The notes under the pieces were generated by a model, which saw only the letters and a program-made list of their open reading frames with translations, was not told the DNA's origin and made no database searches. Shown here piece by piece: positions 36,640 through 49,179 of a stretch of 64,000 bases of DNA. The DNA lies in assembly GCA_958510875.1 (NCBI GenBank), contig OY294067.1:259409736-259473735 (forward strand), given 5' to 3'. The stretch's first letter is position 1, and the number at the start of each line of letters is the position of its first letter. The position numbers and the translations under genes were made by a program. The stretch is from Endomychus coccineus. Taxonomy: Eukaryota > Arthropoda > Insecta > Coleoptera > Endomychidae.

Positions 36640-37905
36640 ACGACCCACTATGGTGGGTCGAGAAACAATGTTTTTTTTTCAGAACGCTATACCGCTGAAA
36701 ACTTATCTCTGGGGTAAGCTAGAGCATTGTATTTAAAATTTCGATTTTTTTGCAAAACTAAAGTCATTTTACATGTTTTTTGCAGTACTCAGCCAATAAA
36801 ATTTCAAGCTGCTTTTGTGAAAATCCCCCATTAAATGGGTTGAAAAACACAAAAAAAATATAATCATCAAAATATGTCAATTTGTGGTAGCGCAGAAGAC
36901 TCAAGCTCACTATTCTTGGGTGGGTAAGTTGAAGCTGCACTTACTGACAAACTTTGGCATCGAAGCTCTAGATGCTAGGGTGGATCTTATGGAACCATCT
37001 CGGATCTTCGCGCCGACGACTTTTTGAGATGCTTCAGTCACAAACTTCACGCAGCGTTCAACAGCTTGAAGACATGGAAATTCACTAAAGTTCTATTCGT
37101 CAGCATCAGCAGTTCCACCGGTAGTGGTTCTAGTCCAACCGTCATCATCAGATACTCTTCGTGACAATGGTGGTGGTGTAAGTTCAGTGATGTTCCAATC
37201 AATTATTTCAGTACAGTCGGTTGTATGAAAGTTAATTTTTTAAGGTCGAAAACACCTTATTGATTCTGTTTTGAAGGCTAACATTCTTGCTTTTATAATT
37301 CTCCTGAAACTTAGCTTCCTTTCATCCACTATCATCCTAAGGAGCAAGTTTTCTGGATGGGCAAAAAATGCGTTTCTTTCAATCACAGGATCAATCACTC
37401 AAACCAAATTCTCTGTTCCAATCAATGTCTGGTACTTCACAATCAACATTTCCAAAATCCACTATTAGAAGCTTTTCACACTTACTAAGCTGGATGCCAA
37501 TTGGGCCATTAAATGACTTTGGCCCAGTCGTTTCACCGTCTCGTTGAAGTGCAAAAGGCAAACTCCCTACTGTAGCGGCCTTTTGACTTATTCTTTAATA
37601 GAACGTATAACACCAGTTTTCCAACCCGTGTTAATAACGGTACCGCCACGTCCCATTACATCAAGTTCTTCCAAGGAAAAACCACCGTTATTCAAATGAG
37701 AGATAATGCTATTAGCTTGAAATATTATTGGCTCAGTACTGAAAAAAATCGAAATTTTGAGTACAATGCGCTAGCTGGGGTTCAATATTTTTTTAATTAT
37801 CATTTTACTTACCCACCCCAGAAGCAAGTCTTACACGTTATAGCGTTTCGAAAAAAAATATTGTTTTTTCTCAACCCACCCTAGTAGGCCCCTCCGAAGA
37901 ACGGA
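36640..37905 (-). mobile_element. Inverted-repeat-bounded element carrying an uncharacterised ORF
   Basis: The left arm (36640-36812) and right arm (37710-37905) are imperfect reverse complements. Shared landmarks are GGTGGGT(C/T)GAGAAA, CGCTATA, GCATTGTA(T/C)T, AAATTTCGATTTTTTT and CAGTACT(C/G)AGCCAATAA. Between them, on the minus strand, is a decayed ORF (36910-37665). Outside the left arm, at 36540-36635, lies CACTCACTGACTCACTCATC, which may belong to the element. The layout is that of a DNA transposon with sub-terminal inverted repeats; I cannot name the superfamily and see no clear target duplication. Confidence 0.6.
36910..37665 (-). pseudogene. Decayed ORF of an uncharacterised multicopy protein family
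   Basis: Minus-strand order: GGTVINTGWKTGVIRSIKE, stop, VKRPLQ, GVCLLHFNE, then after a shift GETTGPKSFNGPIGIQLSKC and EKLLIVDFGNVDCEVPDID. After a stop come ERNAFFAHPENLLLRMIVDE, SFRRIIKARM, KINFHTTDCTEIIDWNITEL and FPCLQAVERCVKFVTEASQK, ending MPKFVSKCSF near TAG at 36910-36912. From memory this block pattern (NTG..GVIR, LH.NE, TGP..F.GPIG, FAHPENLLL, QAVER.VK.VTEAS) occurs in repeated, unnamed insect proteins. At least four stops or shifts. Molecular role unknown. Confidence 0.6.
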
Positions 37906-37909
37906 TTTT

Positions 37910-38685
37910 TTGAAACTCAATGCCATACGGGGTAAATGAGATTCGATATATTTTGAAGTTTGTGACTGCTGATATAATCACGTACAATTTACACGACAGA
38001 AAGATTCATAGAATAATGGGTCATTATCACATAACCCATCAACAAGACAGGTAATGTCTACATGACAGCCATTTCATACATTGAGTCACATAATGTCCGT
38101 GATAGACCGTTCTATGTCATAGATATCCCTGTCAATTCGAATATAATTTTACGTGTTTGCTTCAGCTATTTCTACTCATTAGAAATATTTTCATTGATTA
38201 TTGGAACTTAGGGAATGACATCTCGGCAACGCAGTCGACGCATTCTTCTTCTGGTGTTAGTTTGTTTATGCAGGCGTAGCCTTAGTACGACATCTAGTGT
38301 TCTATATAATGTATGAACACACAAACCTATTGACACTAAATAACATTATTTCGACTTATTTCATGATACCACAGAACATAAAACTATACTGTAAACTGAC
38401 CATAGAGTTCAATGTCACACAGGGAACACATAAGTAAACTGTGACGTCACATTGATGAGATCACTTGAATCCTAAAATAAAAATTTCGGACATTTCTGCA
38501 AGTTAAATATATTATCTGTGTGATATACATCGATAACCAGGAAATCGATGTGGTCATTATGGTTAAAAAATAGCATAAATTCTTCAAAATAGTAAGCTGA
38601 ATAAACAATGAAAGGACGAAACATTTTCGGACCACGTCATCTCGAAAGACATGAATTCATATTCCTCAACTTTGTTATTTCTCTT
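37910..38685. other. No gene recognised
   Basis: AT-rich; no frames with motifs. Confidence 0.45.
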
Positions 38686-38689
38686 AATA

Positions 38690-39160
38690 TCAGTTGATTA
38701 CTATCATATTTGCGAGACATGAATCTATCTATTCTGAAAAATAGCTGAGAAGGTATTTGTATTTCTGAAATTAATATCTTCTTTTTTTTCAGTCATAGGG
38801 AAAGACCTCACTAGGTAACTAGGTTTGGTAGGAGGAAGTTCGGCAGGTTTCGAGTTTGACAGTGATGTGGTGACCAGTTTGAGCTCTTCTAGTTCGCCTA
38901 TCTGGAATGTCTCGTGGGGAAACAACAGACGAGATTTCTGATCAACACCGACTTCGGAAATATCTATAGAAAATGGAGAGATCTCCCATCTTTCTACGAT
39001 GTTCTAGCGAGGTCAATGAACTCGTAAGTGTGACATCATCAATCAAACGAATAGCTCTCTTCTGGATAGAATTGGAAAGCTTAACTTCTTTAATACGTTC
39101 CACATTGAATGATTCTATGACTATCATCTCTATGAGGCAAGGAACTGTCTACTCTTACAC
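38690..39160 (-). pseudogene. Jockey-type LINE, C-terminal end of ORF2
   Basis: The minus strand reads SNSIQKRAIRLIDDVTLTSS, LTSLEHRRKMGDLSIFYRYF, RSRCSEISSVVSP, RRTRRAQTGHH and CRTSSYQT. The weaker LPSEVFPYD follows. This is the conserved region after the RT in Jockey/CR1-like LINEs (QKRAIRLI ... RR....LS.FYRY ... R.TR). RT and endonuclease are missing upstream; a stop follows RSRC. 5'-truncated dead copy. Confidence 0.8.
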
Positions 39161-39248
39161 ATGAGTGACACGATACCCATGCAACGATGCGCTCTGGGCC
39201 TCAGAAACCGAATTGTCACTCATAATATCCCATGTGCAAGGCCAGAAT

Positions 39249-39299
39249 TTTTTTCGAGATGGCGAATATTTTCTTGAAATATTCGCCATCGAGAAAAAA
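39249..39299. repeat. Strong hairpin (inverted repeat)
   Basis: ATGGCGAATATTT and its perfect reverse complement AAATATTCGCCAT are separated by TCTTG. The stem extends with a small bulge through TCGAG/CGAG and flanking T/A runs, about 22 paired positions. No coding context. Confidence 0.8.
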
Positions 39300-41400
39300 T
39301 TTGCGGAAATCAATTTGTGCACTCGGAATATTTGGTAAGAGAATTTCACACTCCGCTGAAATATTTTCGTTGGCATGGCAACAAGTCAAAATAAAATTAT
39401 TTCATTTGTCGAAAATTGCCGGTGTGAAATTTTCTACATTATTGCTGCCATTTTCATGTTGGATGTTTTAAATTATCATTCAACTTTTTTAACACATGCC
39501 ATATAAGTTGATGCAACGGGTATAATGATAGGCATCTTTAAAGAATACATCCAATCTGGTAAGGAACAAGTCGAAATAGTTTAGGCTAATTAATTTAGAA
39601 ATATTATAATTTCCTATTATAAAAATCGTTTGGGTTGTAGTTGTAGAAACACTGTTCAATTAAAATCTATTCCAACATTATTTTTGAATATTTAGTCACT
39701 TGAATCTTCCAGCTTTTTGATATGTAATTATACCTTTTTCTTACTGAGGTTTTAATAATAATAATTATTAAACTAGAATTACTATTGAATGTTTGATGGG
39801 TTCAGTTAGTTCCACGAATGTATTATTACTATTATTATTACATTGTTAGATTCAATAAATAACTGCAATATGAATATCATCATCAAGGACAAAAATATAG
39901 TGAATCTTTACCGACTTCCATATTTACTTTTTAGATTAGGACGAAATTTCCTAAAGATAATGGATTTAAAAGTTTTACTGTTATCCGTTAACTGAAGGTA
40001 GAGCCTCCAAGCCGTAAGTTGAATCTATTGAATTAAAATTCAACATGAATTTTCGTTAATCTACTACTAAACTGTTTGTAGAGTAATCTAATTTTATTGG
40101 AAGAATTACAATTTATCAATTAACAAAATCGTTGATTGACTTTGAATTTGACCCCTGTATACTTTTTTCAAAGTACATAGCATGTACCATTTAATTTTTT
40201 CTCAGTTATTCGTTGTTTTCTGACCTCAGGACGCAACTTGGCTTCTAAATTGTTTTTACGAGACGCAATTCTTGTAAAAAAGTGACTACCAATTAATATT
40301 CCATTGAAGAATTTACCATTCTACCTATATGTATTGATACATTCAATGATTACCTTTTAGTTGTGTTAACAATAGTTTATACATACAGTAAAGTCTCATT
40401 GTTTGTACGATGATAAGTATAACAACAGATAACACAAATAAAAATAAACTAACTTCCTGTTTACCGCTAAAAACAAATTTCATTGCGAATTTTGGGAGCT
40501 CTCACCTTGCTGTATAACACCGTCCAATTCCATATCTATCCAAGACATCTATTCAAGTGAACATCAGGGATTAAATTGCAAGCGAGAAGAATGAAGAAGA
40601 CATGCTCGTTATCGAAGCAGCCGTATTTTTTGTGATTAAGATTCAATAATGTAATTGACTCAAATAATCGTTAATTACGATTATTAATTTTGGAACGAGC
40701 GCCAAATAAGGATTGCAATGAATTCCGGCTGTCTTCTCGGAACATACTGTAATGCAATTATATAGAGAGAGACGTAAGTAATTTAGCCTTATTTGGTTAT
40801 TTAATTTGGCCAGGGGATACACGGTTTACCAAATTTATTAAGTGTAATTCATTTTTAACTCGAAATACCGTTAGCAAACTTAAATTAAGATGTTGGTGGT
40901 TATCATAATATGTCACTGTCCTTACTTGTAACTAATATGATGTAAATGTATTTTTAATTTCTATTTAATTAATTGTTTGTGTGGTGATCGCTCGTCTTTG
41001 TTGACAGCTGACAAACGATTTCCTAAATTTTCGAATACGTTTAGCAACATTTATTAGACATATCTCAGTAATTGTTCGTAAAAAGCCAACATTTGGAAAA
41101 TAGACTGCTCCACAAAGATAGGGGAACCTGCCAGGAATAAAATGTGTCCACGGATGGGGTTCACAAGAGAAGAAAATCTTTATAATCAATCTTACAACGA
41201 AAAAGTCATTGTTTCAAGTCCTTTTTCCGATGAATAAGATTACCATATTTATTCATTTTGTTTATTGATTCATATATATTACCCTGCAGGCAGAATTCCA
41301 TTTCCAACAGTACACAAATTTTAATAACAAGAAGATAAAAATAATATTCTCTATAGAATAATCAGCTTCAAAAATCATCGGTCATTCTTCCATTACTGAT
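39300..41400. other. No gene recognised
   Basis: AT-rich. The minus frame at 40965-41189 has no motif. Confidence 0.45.
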
Positions 41401-41404
41401 CTAA

Positions 41405-42800
41405 ATAAGAAATTTCTTATCTACCATTGTTCAAAAAGCAGTTCCCAATTGTCAGCACTATCGGATCCCCTAGTTATAATCTCTCTCGATATCTGTTATC
41501 TATTCTCAAGCCTCTTGTAGGTAATAACAACAGTTTTATCCTAAATTCCTTTCATTTTGTAAAAAAAATACAAACGCTAAAATTTGGCCCAGGCGATTTG
41601 ATCGTTAGCTTCGACGTCGAATCACTCTTTACCAATGTTCCCATTCCAGACATCCTTTCTCAACTGTTCCCTGCCAAAACATTTCAACAGACTTACTACC
41701 GTTAATTGATTTTTGTCCATCTTCCACATATTTTCTGTACGATGGCGAGTTTTACGAGCTGTCCTCAGGAGCTGCCATGGGTTCCCGCCGTTCTCCGGTC
41801 ATAGCTAATATATTCATGGAAACTTTTGTAGAAGATGCCATTAACTCAGCTATTCTCAATCCGAAATGTTGGTTTAAATATCATTTCTACGACACTTTTG
41901 TTATTAGGCAACATGGTTGCCAACATTTTGTTCCCTTCCTCAATCATTTGAATTCATAGCATCCCAATATCCTTTTCACCATGGGAGTTGAATCGAAAGG
42001 TTCACTCCCGTTCCTAGATGTATAAGTTAGTCGACAGACTGACTGTATTTTGGGATATTTTGTGTATCGAAAACACACTCACACCTCAATGGATTTTCTC
42101 ACCAGAACCCTGATCGAAAGCAATCTGTCATAAACTCCTTGGTTCACTGAGCTGTAAACTTATCCTCACCCTAATCCTTGAAACCAGAATTAGCACCTGT
42201 CATCAACCTTATTATCAAACAATTGCTCCCATTATAATATTCAAGAAGCCATAAAGAAATAGACTTCGCCTAAAATTTCAAATCAACCCGAGCCACAAGC
42301 CCTCCCGCCTCCTTTATCCACTATCTATCTTCCATATATTGAAAATAGAACAGATCGAATTTCCAAACCCCTTAAGGAACATAATATTTCTACTAGGTTT
42401 TCCACATTCCCAAAACATCTCAGTTTACAAACCTATCAAAGATCCCCTTCCTCCTCTTCATGTTTGTATCATTCCCTGTACTTGCGGTAAGGTCTACATT
42501 GATGAAACAGGTCGTACAGTAGCTGTTCGTGTGGAAGAATATGAGCAATGTACAAGCCCTTGTGACACCAGTAGATCTGTACTTGCGGAACACAAGTTTA
42601 ACAATATTCATCAAATCCTTTTCGAAAATACTAAAATCCTAGCCCGAGCTCCAAGCTTCCTTATCAACATTTGGAAACCCATCATCGAAAATTGAACTTT
42701 GCACATGATCACACAACGGCAGGTTCAGGTGCCATAACCGAGTTAACCACCAGAATATAGGCAGTGAACTGTGTAGCTTGAATGTTTTCTGAATATAAAA
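41405..42800 (+). pseudogene. Penelope-like element, longest copy in the window
   Basis: In order: FPIVSTIGSPSYNLSRYLLS and GDLIVSFDVESLFTNVPIPD (RT fingers/palm, 41427-41700), then after a frameshift near 41703 DGEFYELSSGAAMGSRRSPV and IANIFMETFVEDAI. The catalytic YVDD is replaced by FYDTF (about 41890). Then LPFLDV, stop, YFVYRKHTHTS, linker, and the endonuclease core CTCGKVYIDETGRTVAVRV (about 42478-42530) with ILFENTKILARAPSF. An intact PLE has one ~800-residue ORF; this copy has several shifts and a destroyed active site. 3' UTR matches 34010-34270 and 35040-35100. Confidence 0.9.
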
Positions 42801-42804
42801 CGCC

Positions 42805-44880
42805 TCAGTATTTGGAAAGGAGCTCGATGAGCTAGAACTAATGATTATTTGTAACAACGACATTGGTATAATAGTAGTATAGTAGTTCAAAAATTATGAT
42901 GAGCATCCTCATCTAATTGAAGGGAAAGCATGAGATGTACGCTGCTTACTCTATAACTTACATTACAGATAGTTCTGATAATCCAGAGCCTTGCAGAACT
43001 CCCGTTTCTCACTAAATATGTATAATTCCTCGATTTATGTGGTAATGTGTTCAAAATATTTATCGCATAATTCTGGAACTTTGATCTGCTATTTTGCTTT
43101 CCGAACTTGAAATCGTTGTTAATCTAGGTTCTCTGGGAATATTTTGCCAATAGATAGATCGTCCGAATCTGTAAATCGGTATTGATAAGAATCATGGTTT
43201 CTGAATGTGTTTCATATATTTGGGAATGAAAGCAACAAATAGTATTTGTATTGTTTTCTGATTTACCTATAACATAATATAATGGAAAAAAACGTATTCC
43301 AACAACTCCGATAATCGAATAAATGAATTTAATCGATTCTTAGTAGCTGATCATCCATTGGAGCAACATTGAATTGGATTCAGCATTCTTCTCATTATCA
43401 TTTCGCTCGAGGATATACAGGTGTTTGCATTTATTTTTCAAATGCAATTTCTTGTCATACACGTGGTCATTATTATGGCAAAGCTGTTGTGTATTAAATT
43501 TCAGATACTTGTTAATCAAGCCTACATCTTCTTTATGTTTCACGAAGAACATTTTATTACATACAAATTTATCTTGAATATTTTCAAAATGTAGTAAGAA
43601 CAATATCCTCGTGCGTATTCTAGAAAGTCCTTTGAGAGTCATCTTTTCAACTTTTAGGAGGGAAGATTTACTAATAAATGCTGGTGGGGTGATATATTCC
43701 GCATGATAGTGGGTCATTTCGAAAACTACACTACATCAAGATTTGGTCTCATAACCTCTTAAGAAGATTCATTCAATTGAAACTCTGATATAATTGAATC
43801 TATTCGTTGTGCTCGAACTTTAAGTATCTCTTTAATCTTTAAGTTTATGATTGCATGCAATTTTCAGCATGATATTATCTCATATGGAACTCCATTTAGT
43901 TTTCTGATTTTATATAATCTTGGTAGAATTCTGATTAAAAAGGGTTCAAATGTAAAATTACAATAAATATTACATTTGGAACTAAGGTCATAGATTTACA
44001 GAAACAATAATAAAAACGAAACCTGTTAAGGCTATATAATCAGTAACACCTAGCACTACAATCATTAGATAATGTATCTTCAAAATGAGCATCGAAGTCA
44101 GATATTTAATTTCCGAGTTCGAGGTGAAAAAATTATGACAAAATAATTAAAGTTGTCCAGTTTATTTGCTTTTAACGAATTTAGACTAACAACATCTATA
44201 TCAGCATTTATGGGTAGCACATTAAGATGAGAATCAAACATTTACATAGTAACTATAAATAGATTGGCAGCACGAGAAAAGAGACATATTCTAATCAGTA
44301 GGTACTAGTGACACTTACTCCATATTAGAACAGAAAAATGTCATCTTTCATCTATTATTATTATATTCTACTAACGTTAATGAAGATACATTGAAAACGT
44401 CTTTCAGAAAACACAAAGTGATCATGAAAATGTCCGCTCATCAATAAAAACAGATTTTGAGTCGGCTCATCGGAAATTAATGTATTGAAGAGTACCATGA
44501 TGCCTTCATCTGGATGAATACTTAACTAACATGCACAATATCTGTGGATTATAGACCAAACTGTAAACAACAATCAATGAAGAATGGTATAATTATTAAT
44601 TTCTATGCAGCTTGAGTTTTACGATTTGCTATATACGAGCTACTTGTGAGTAAGAAATCATTGTATTACTTTACAGGATAGACAAGTAAGACGGTATGAA
44701 CCGTTTAAAAGGTTGGGCTCGACCATTTGAAGATGCGCGTACGTCGGCTGGTAAGGGTAATGTTTTAGTAAAGTAATTTTAGAGATTTATTTATGTGTAC
44801 AATCTTTTTTTAAACAGGGTTCATAAAGCGTGACAAATATACCAAGATAATACATGGTTCATTTCTTGATATGAACGAAA
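42805..44880. other. No gene assigned; one 125-codon minus frame
   Basis: The minus frame 43340-43717 begins MTHYHAEYITPPAFISKSSL and is open for 125 codons, but shows no motif I recognise and has AT-driven composition. It could be a LINE remnant. The rest is AT-rich. Confidence 0.3.
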
Positions 44881-44886
44881 ACTGTT

Positions 44887-46440
44887 GAATATTTATTTAT
44901 TCATTTATTTATTTAATCACACTAGCTCAACGGGAGAAATCCCTTGGACAGCTTAGGGGTACATATAATATTATTACCGAGTAGGAATTAAAATTAACTA
45001 ATAGACACAGCTTTACAAATGTCATTAAGGTTACAACAAAATATGTCAACAGTCGAACCGATCATATCGTAGAATCTACACATTTGAAAATTGGGGAAAT
45101 TTAATAACGTATTTGTTCTGCAGCATGGTAGATAAAATGTTTGTGTGAAACGGGTGCGAGCAGATGTAACATGCAAATTCATCCTTGATAAAGTCATAGG
45201 ACAGTCAACCAGGTTATGAATAACCTTATACAGGAATGAAATACTATGAATTTCCCTACGTGTATATAACTCTAAGCAAGAGAATCTATCGAGCCTGGTG
45301 GGAAAATGCAATAGATGGATAATTACCATCAGCTTTGAAGCCTAAGTACCTTGAGAAACGCTGATTCACTTGCTCTATTTTGCTTATATAAATTTTATAA
45401 ATTCCACAAAATTGAAGCATATTCGAGCTTAGAACGAACAAATGAATTATATAATATTGTTATTGAATCGCTATTGTTAAATAGACGACAATTCCGGATG
45501 ATAAAGCCCAGCATTCTATAGGCGCTAGAAGCAATTAATTCAATGTGAGACGCAAATGACAATTTCGCGTCAACAAAACTGTCTGAAACTATAGGAACGA
45601 GCAAGAGCTGTGTCACCAAGCTTGTAATCGTAAATAATAGGCGTGATTTTCTTGGTGAAAGTCATTACAGTGCACTTACTAATACTAAGCTCCAGATGAT
45701 TTATTACACACCAAGTACTGAGCATTCAAATCATGCTGCAGTGAGATACAACATAAAGTATGCTTTATGGCCGAGTGAAGTTTTAAATCGTCTGCGTAAA
45801 GAAGGAAATAACAGACAAATAAAAAAGAAATGTCATTGATAAATAAATTAAATAGAAGTGGTCCAAGTACTGGCCCTTGAGGTACACCTGAGGTGGGATG
45901 AAATGCATACAATTTGAAACCTCTATACTCTACATATTAATATCTGTCACTTAGATAAGAATTCCGAAATTCAATCAAATGATTTGAAAATCCAATGCTG
46001 CGACATTTCATTCAATGAAATACTGCGCTCCATTTTATCAAATGCCTTAGCAAATTCGAGGTAGATACAATCATTCTGGCCACCCTCATCAATAACATCA
46101 GCCAGCTATTGACTGTAGCAACCTAAGTAACAGTTGATCAGCCAGGCATGAATCCATGCAGCTCTGGGATATCTGCAGTTTTACATGATTGAAAGTAGCA
46201 TCATATAAGATATATTTAAATATTTTGCAGAAGTTATTGATGATGGCAATTGGGCGATAATCAGTAACCTCATGTCTATTACCTTTTTTAAAAACCGGTT
46301 CTAATTTTGAAACTTTCTACAGATCCGGAAAAGTTTGCGATTTTAAGGCACACACTGTAAAAGCCACCAGTATAACTAATCAATATAATAAAAGAGGTTT
46401 ATAATCAGCTGAATAATTTCATTGGAGTTGTTACACTTGT
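44887..46440 (-). pseudogene. Jockey-like LINE: RT domain to 3' tail
   Basis: Minus-strand order: KLEPVFKKGNRHEVTDYRPI (about 46260-46320), RT motif [20 protein letters not shown] (about 45870), [13 protein letters not shown] (catalytic YADD retained, about 45800), DAKLSFASHIELIASSAYRM, FVRSKLEYASILWN, then the C-terminus LDRFSCLELYTRREIHSISF and TFYLPCCRTNTLLNFP. After the stop near 44994 comes a ~110-bp UTR ending in (AAATAAATA)n at about 44887-44910, the 3' tail. Frame is broken many times; the endonuclease and ORF1 are missing (5'-truncated). Confidence 0.9.
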
Positions 46441-46444
46441 CTGC

Positions 46445-47685
46445 AATTAATTCATTATATTAGTGATCTGTTTATCCATGATTATGTTGTTATATTCATT
46501 TCTTTGTGTACCTAATTTAAGGTTTGCTCAACATTAAGCTCACAATTCATTGACTTGAAATAAACATTAAAATACATTTTTAATAGGTACCTAATGGTTA
46601 TCTTCCCTTGACTTGAATCAGAAAACATTTCTGTTGAATGATATGTGTAGCTTGTCTTCAATAACACCATACATATTCCCTTGTCATTGATTGAAATGCA
46701 TCCTAACTTTATGAGTCACACTGAGTTCGTGGGATAGAATACAGTTTTCTTGAAAACACTCACGACCGCACCTGTGTTTCTTGAGAATATCTACCTGCTT
46801 GAAACAGCTTCTACGAATTACCAGACACCCTGGAATTCGAAACGGCCTATTAAGGCTCCAATCGACCTAACTGCCTTACTCTTCCCAACTTCAGACAAAA
46901 TGATTATCGTATAAACGGAAATTCCTTGTCATTTCTGGTCTAGCTCACAGATATATAGCACATATATTTCAAAAGTTCCGTGACTAATGGCGCATTGCAT
47001 TGAATTTTCGACTACGAAATTTTAAGTTATTGCAGAGAAACTCTTTTTTAATTTGTCTGAAAGTTATTTGTGAAAAAAAGTTACTTTTTATTGTTTATTC
47101 ATATCACTAATTTACTTTACAAAAACGGAATGTATACTTTTTGATTGTTGAATATTTTTATAAATTCTAACAATTGTTCCACCAACATCTTCATAATAGC
47201 CACTTATCAACTAAATTATAGTTAAAGATATACCTTCAATACCTATTAGTAAACTGTAAATTGTATATATCTAATTGAACGTTTAGTACTGTACCTACTT
47301 TTACTATTTCTTTTAATTTGGTTATGTATTTCTAATGATTCCAGTACATCCACTCATGGCGTTTTCTATGAATGTGCAAAATATCGAGAGCATGAAATTA
47401 TGATTGGATTCTGAGAGATTTGAATCCTATTTCACGGGGCGAAAACTTCTAAGATAAGTTCATGAAATCTCAGATGGTCAAGCCAATGAAAACACATCCA
47501 TCACAAACTCCACAGCTGAGATCATAGACCCCAGAATTTATGATGTTGATTTTCCTTTTTCTTAAATATAACTGTGGTGGTTCAATATTTCCCTATATAA
47601 GGCACAGAAGAGAATTGCCTTTTATCATTCCTATCGTTACCACTATTTGTGTAATAGGTTTTGTCGAAGTACTAGGACATACACC
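46445..47685. other. No gene recognised
   Basis: AT-rich; nothing assigned. Confidence 0.45.
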
Positions 47686-47689
47686 AGCA

Positions 47690-47800
47690 TTTTTCGATAT
47701 AGCTTCGTGAGTTCCCCAGGGCTCCCACTTGAGTCCTCCTTTATACTTATTGTCTACATCAACGATTTTTGATAGTGTTGCGATTACAGTAAATTTTTAG
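47690..47800 (+). pseudogene. Tiny LINE reverse-transcriptase fragment
   Basis: VPQGSHLSPPLY (about 47708-47745), with INDF in the adjacent frame, matches the GVPQGS..GPLL....IND motif. It ends just before PLE sequence begins, so it looks like a truncated LINE joined to a PLE. Confidence 0.4.
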
Positions 47801-47829
47801 TCTACACAGAATAGTTCTTAATGTAAACT

Positions 47830-48420
47830 ATGCAGCATATAACGGTATGATACATAGATTATTTGAAATCCCATTATCCCATCAAGTGAATAAAATACTT
47901 CAAAATAAACTTAATAAAAAAAACGCAAGCTCAATTCATCTTTAGATCAATAACAATATTGAATCAAATTTCGTATGTCTAACATATTTTGATGAACACT
48001 AAAAAAAAATATTTCAATTCTTCAAAACAACAAATAATCTTAACTCATATATTAATAATTCAAAATCTAAAAACTTTACATTGATTAAATCTGGAGTTTA
48101 CAGGCTGATGGGTGTAATTACTGTAAAACCTTGTACATAAGACAAACTGGAAGCAGTTTTAATGTCAGGTTACAGACTCAGCAGAGAGGACTCTAATTAC
48201 GCGAATCACCTATTGTAACATAATAACAATTTCACTTTCAATCCCAATATTTCACATGTTCGGAAAAAAAGACATAAGCTAATATTATAGAATCAATAGA
48301 CACTTTGAAACATTCAAAAAACAATAATAATATAATATTAAATGACCAAATCGATACATATGTAATTCGCCACTAGTCAACTATTTTGACAATGAACTTT
48401 CACCCAAACCATTGTCTACC
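47830..48420 (+). pseudogene. Penelope-like element, linker and endonuclease
   Basis: MIHRLFEIPLSHQ (RT thumb region), then the linker (CLTYFD), LIKSGVYRLMG, and after a shift NYCKTLYIRQTGSSFNVRLQ (GIY-YIG core, degraded). NYANHLL..NNNFTFNPNIS and LESIDT-like remnants follow. Multiple stops. Same subfamily as 32560-33275 by the shared SGVY... and NH... motifs. Confidence 0.75.
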
Positions 48421-49147
48421 CTCATCCCTAAATTTACCTAACTTAAATGTTACAAGTCTTGAGTGAATTTGAGTTCAAATTCTGCCGAAAGTTAATTCGA
48501 TTTTGTTGTAATTCTATGACTAATTACAAAAAATTTCAAATAAATTCTCAGGAATTAATTAACAATGTCACTTTCCAAATGTGATGTATAGAATGTCGAT
48601 TTAAAATTAAAGGAAGAAATTTGTATATCTTTGTCCCAAAATTGGAGGCATCATTGACATTTATTTATCTATACGATCTGTATGGAGCAAGTCTTGCTTG
48701 GCAACGAATTAAATTCATTTTCAATCAACAAACATCTGACAAGTCTTGCAATGTAACTCAATACTTTCCATGGAAACATTTATTTTCCTCAATATAATTA
48801 TACATATCGCACATTTTTCTTCGGCAAAGCCTGTTACACCCAAAATAAATAACTAAGTTGAATATAATCAGCCATTACGTGATGAAAATCCATTCTAAAC
48901 TTTTGACGAACATTTAATTGATGTTATTTTATTTAAGTAAATTAATAAATTATAATAAAAATCTGAATTGTACTCACGCGCATTCCAACTACGAAAATTT
49001 TATTTCCTGTCGTGTATCCAAAATATAATCTTGTGGAGAAACCATTCACATAATATGAATTTGATGGAATGATAATATTTCTTGATCCAGCTACACAATC
49101 AATTCCGTAGAAATATTAGATGAAGCAACTTATGTTGAGTCTTCAGA

Positions 49148-49179
49148 ATTCTCCTATTACCTTCAAGTAATAGGAGAAT
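49148..49179. repeat. Perfect 13-bp hairpin
   Basis: ATTCTCCTATTAC and GTAATAGGAGAAT separated by CTTCAA. No downstream T-run or gene context. Confidence 0.75.

Noticed and set aside
40965..41189. Minus-strand 74-codon ORF
   Set aside because: No motif, no flanking splice sites, AT-driven composition.
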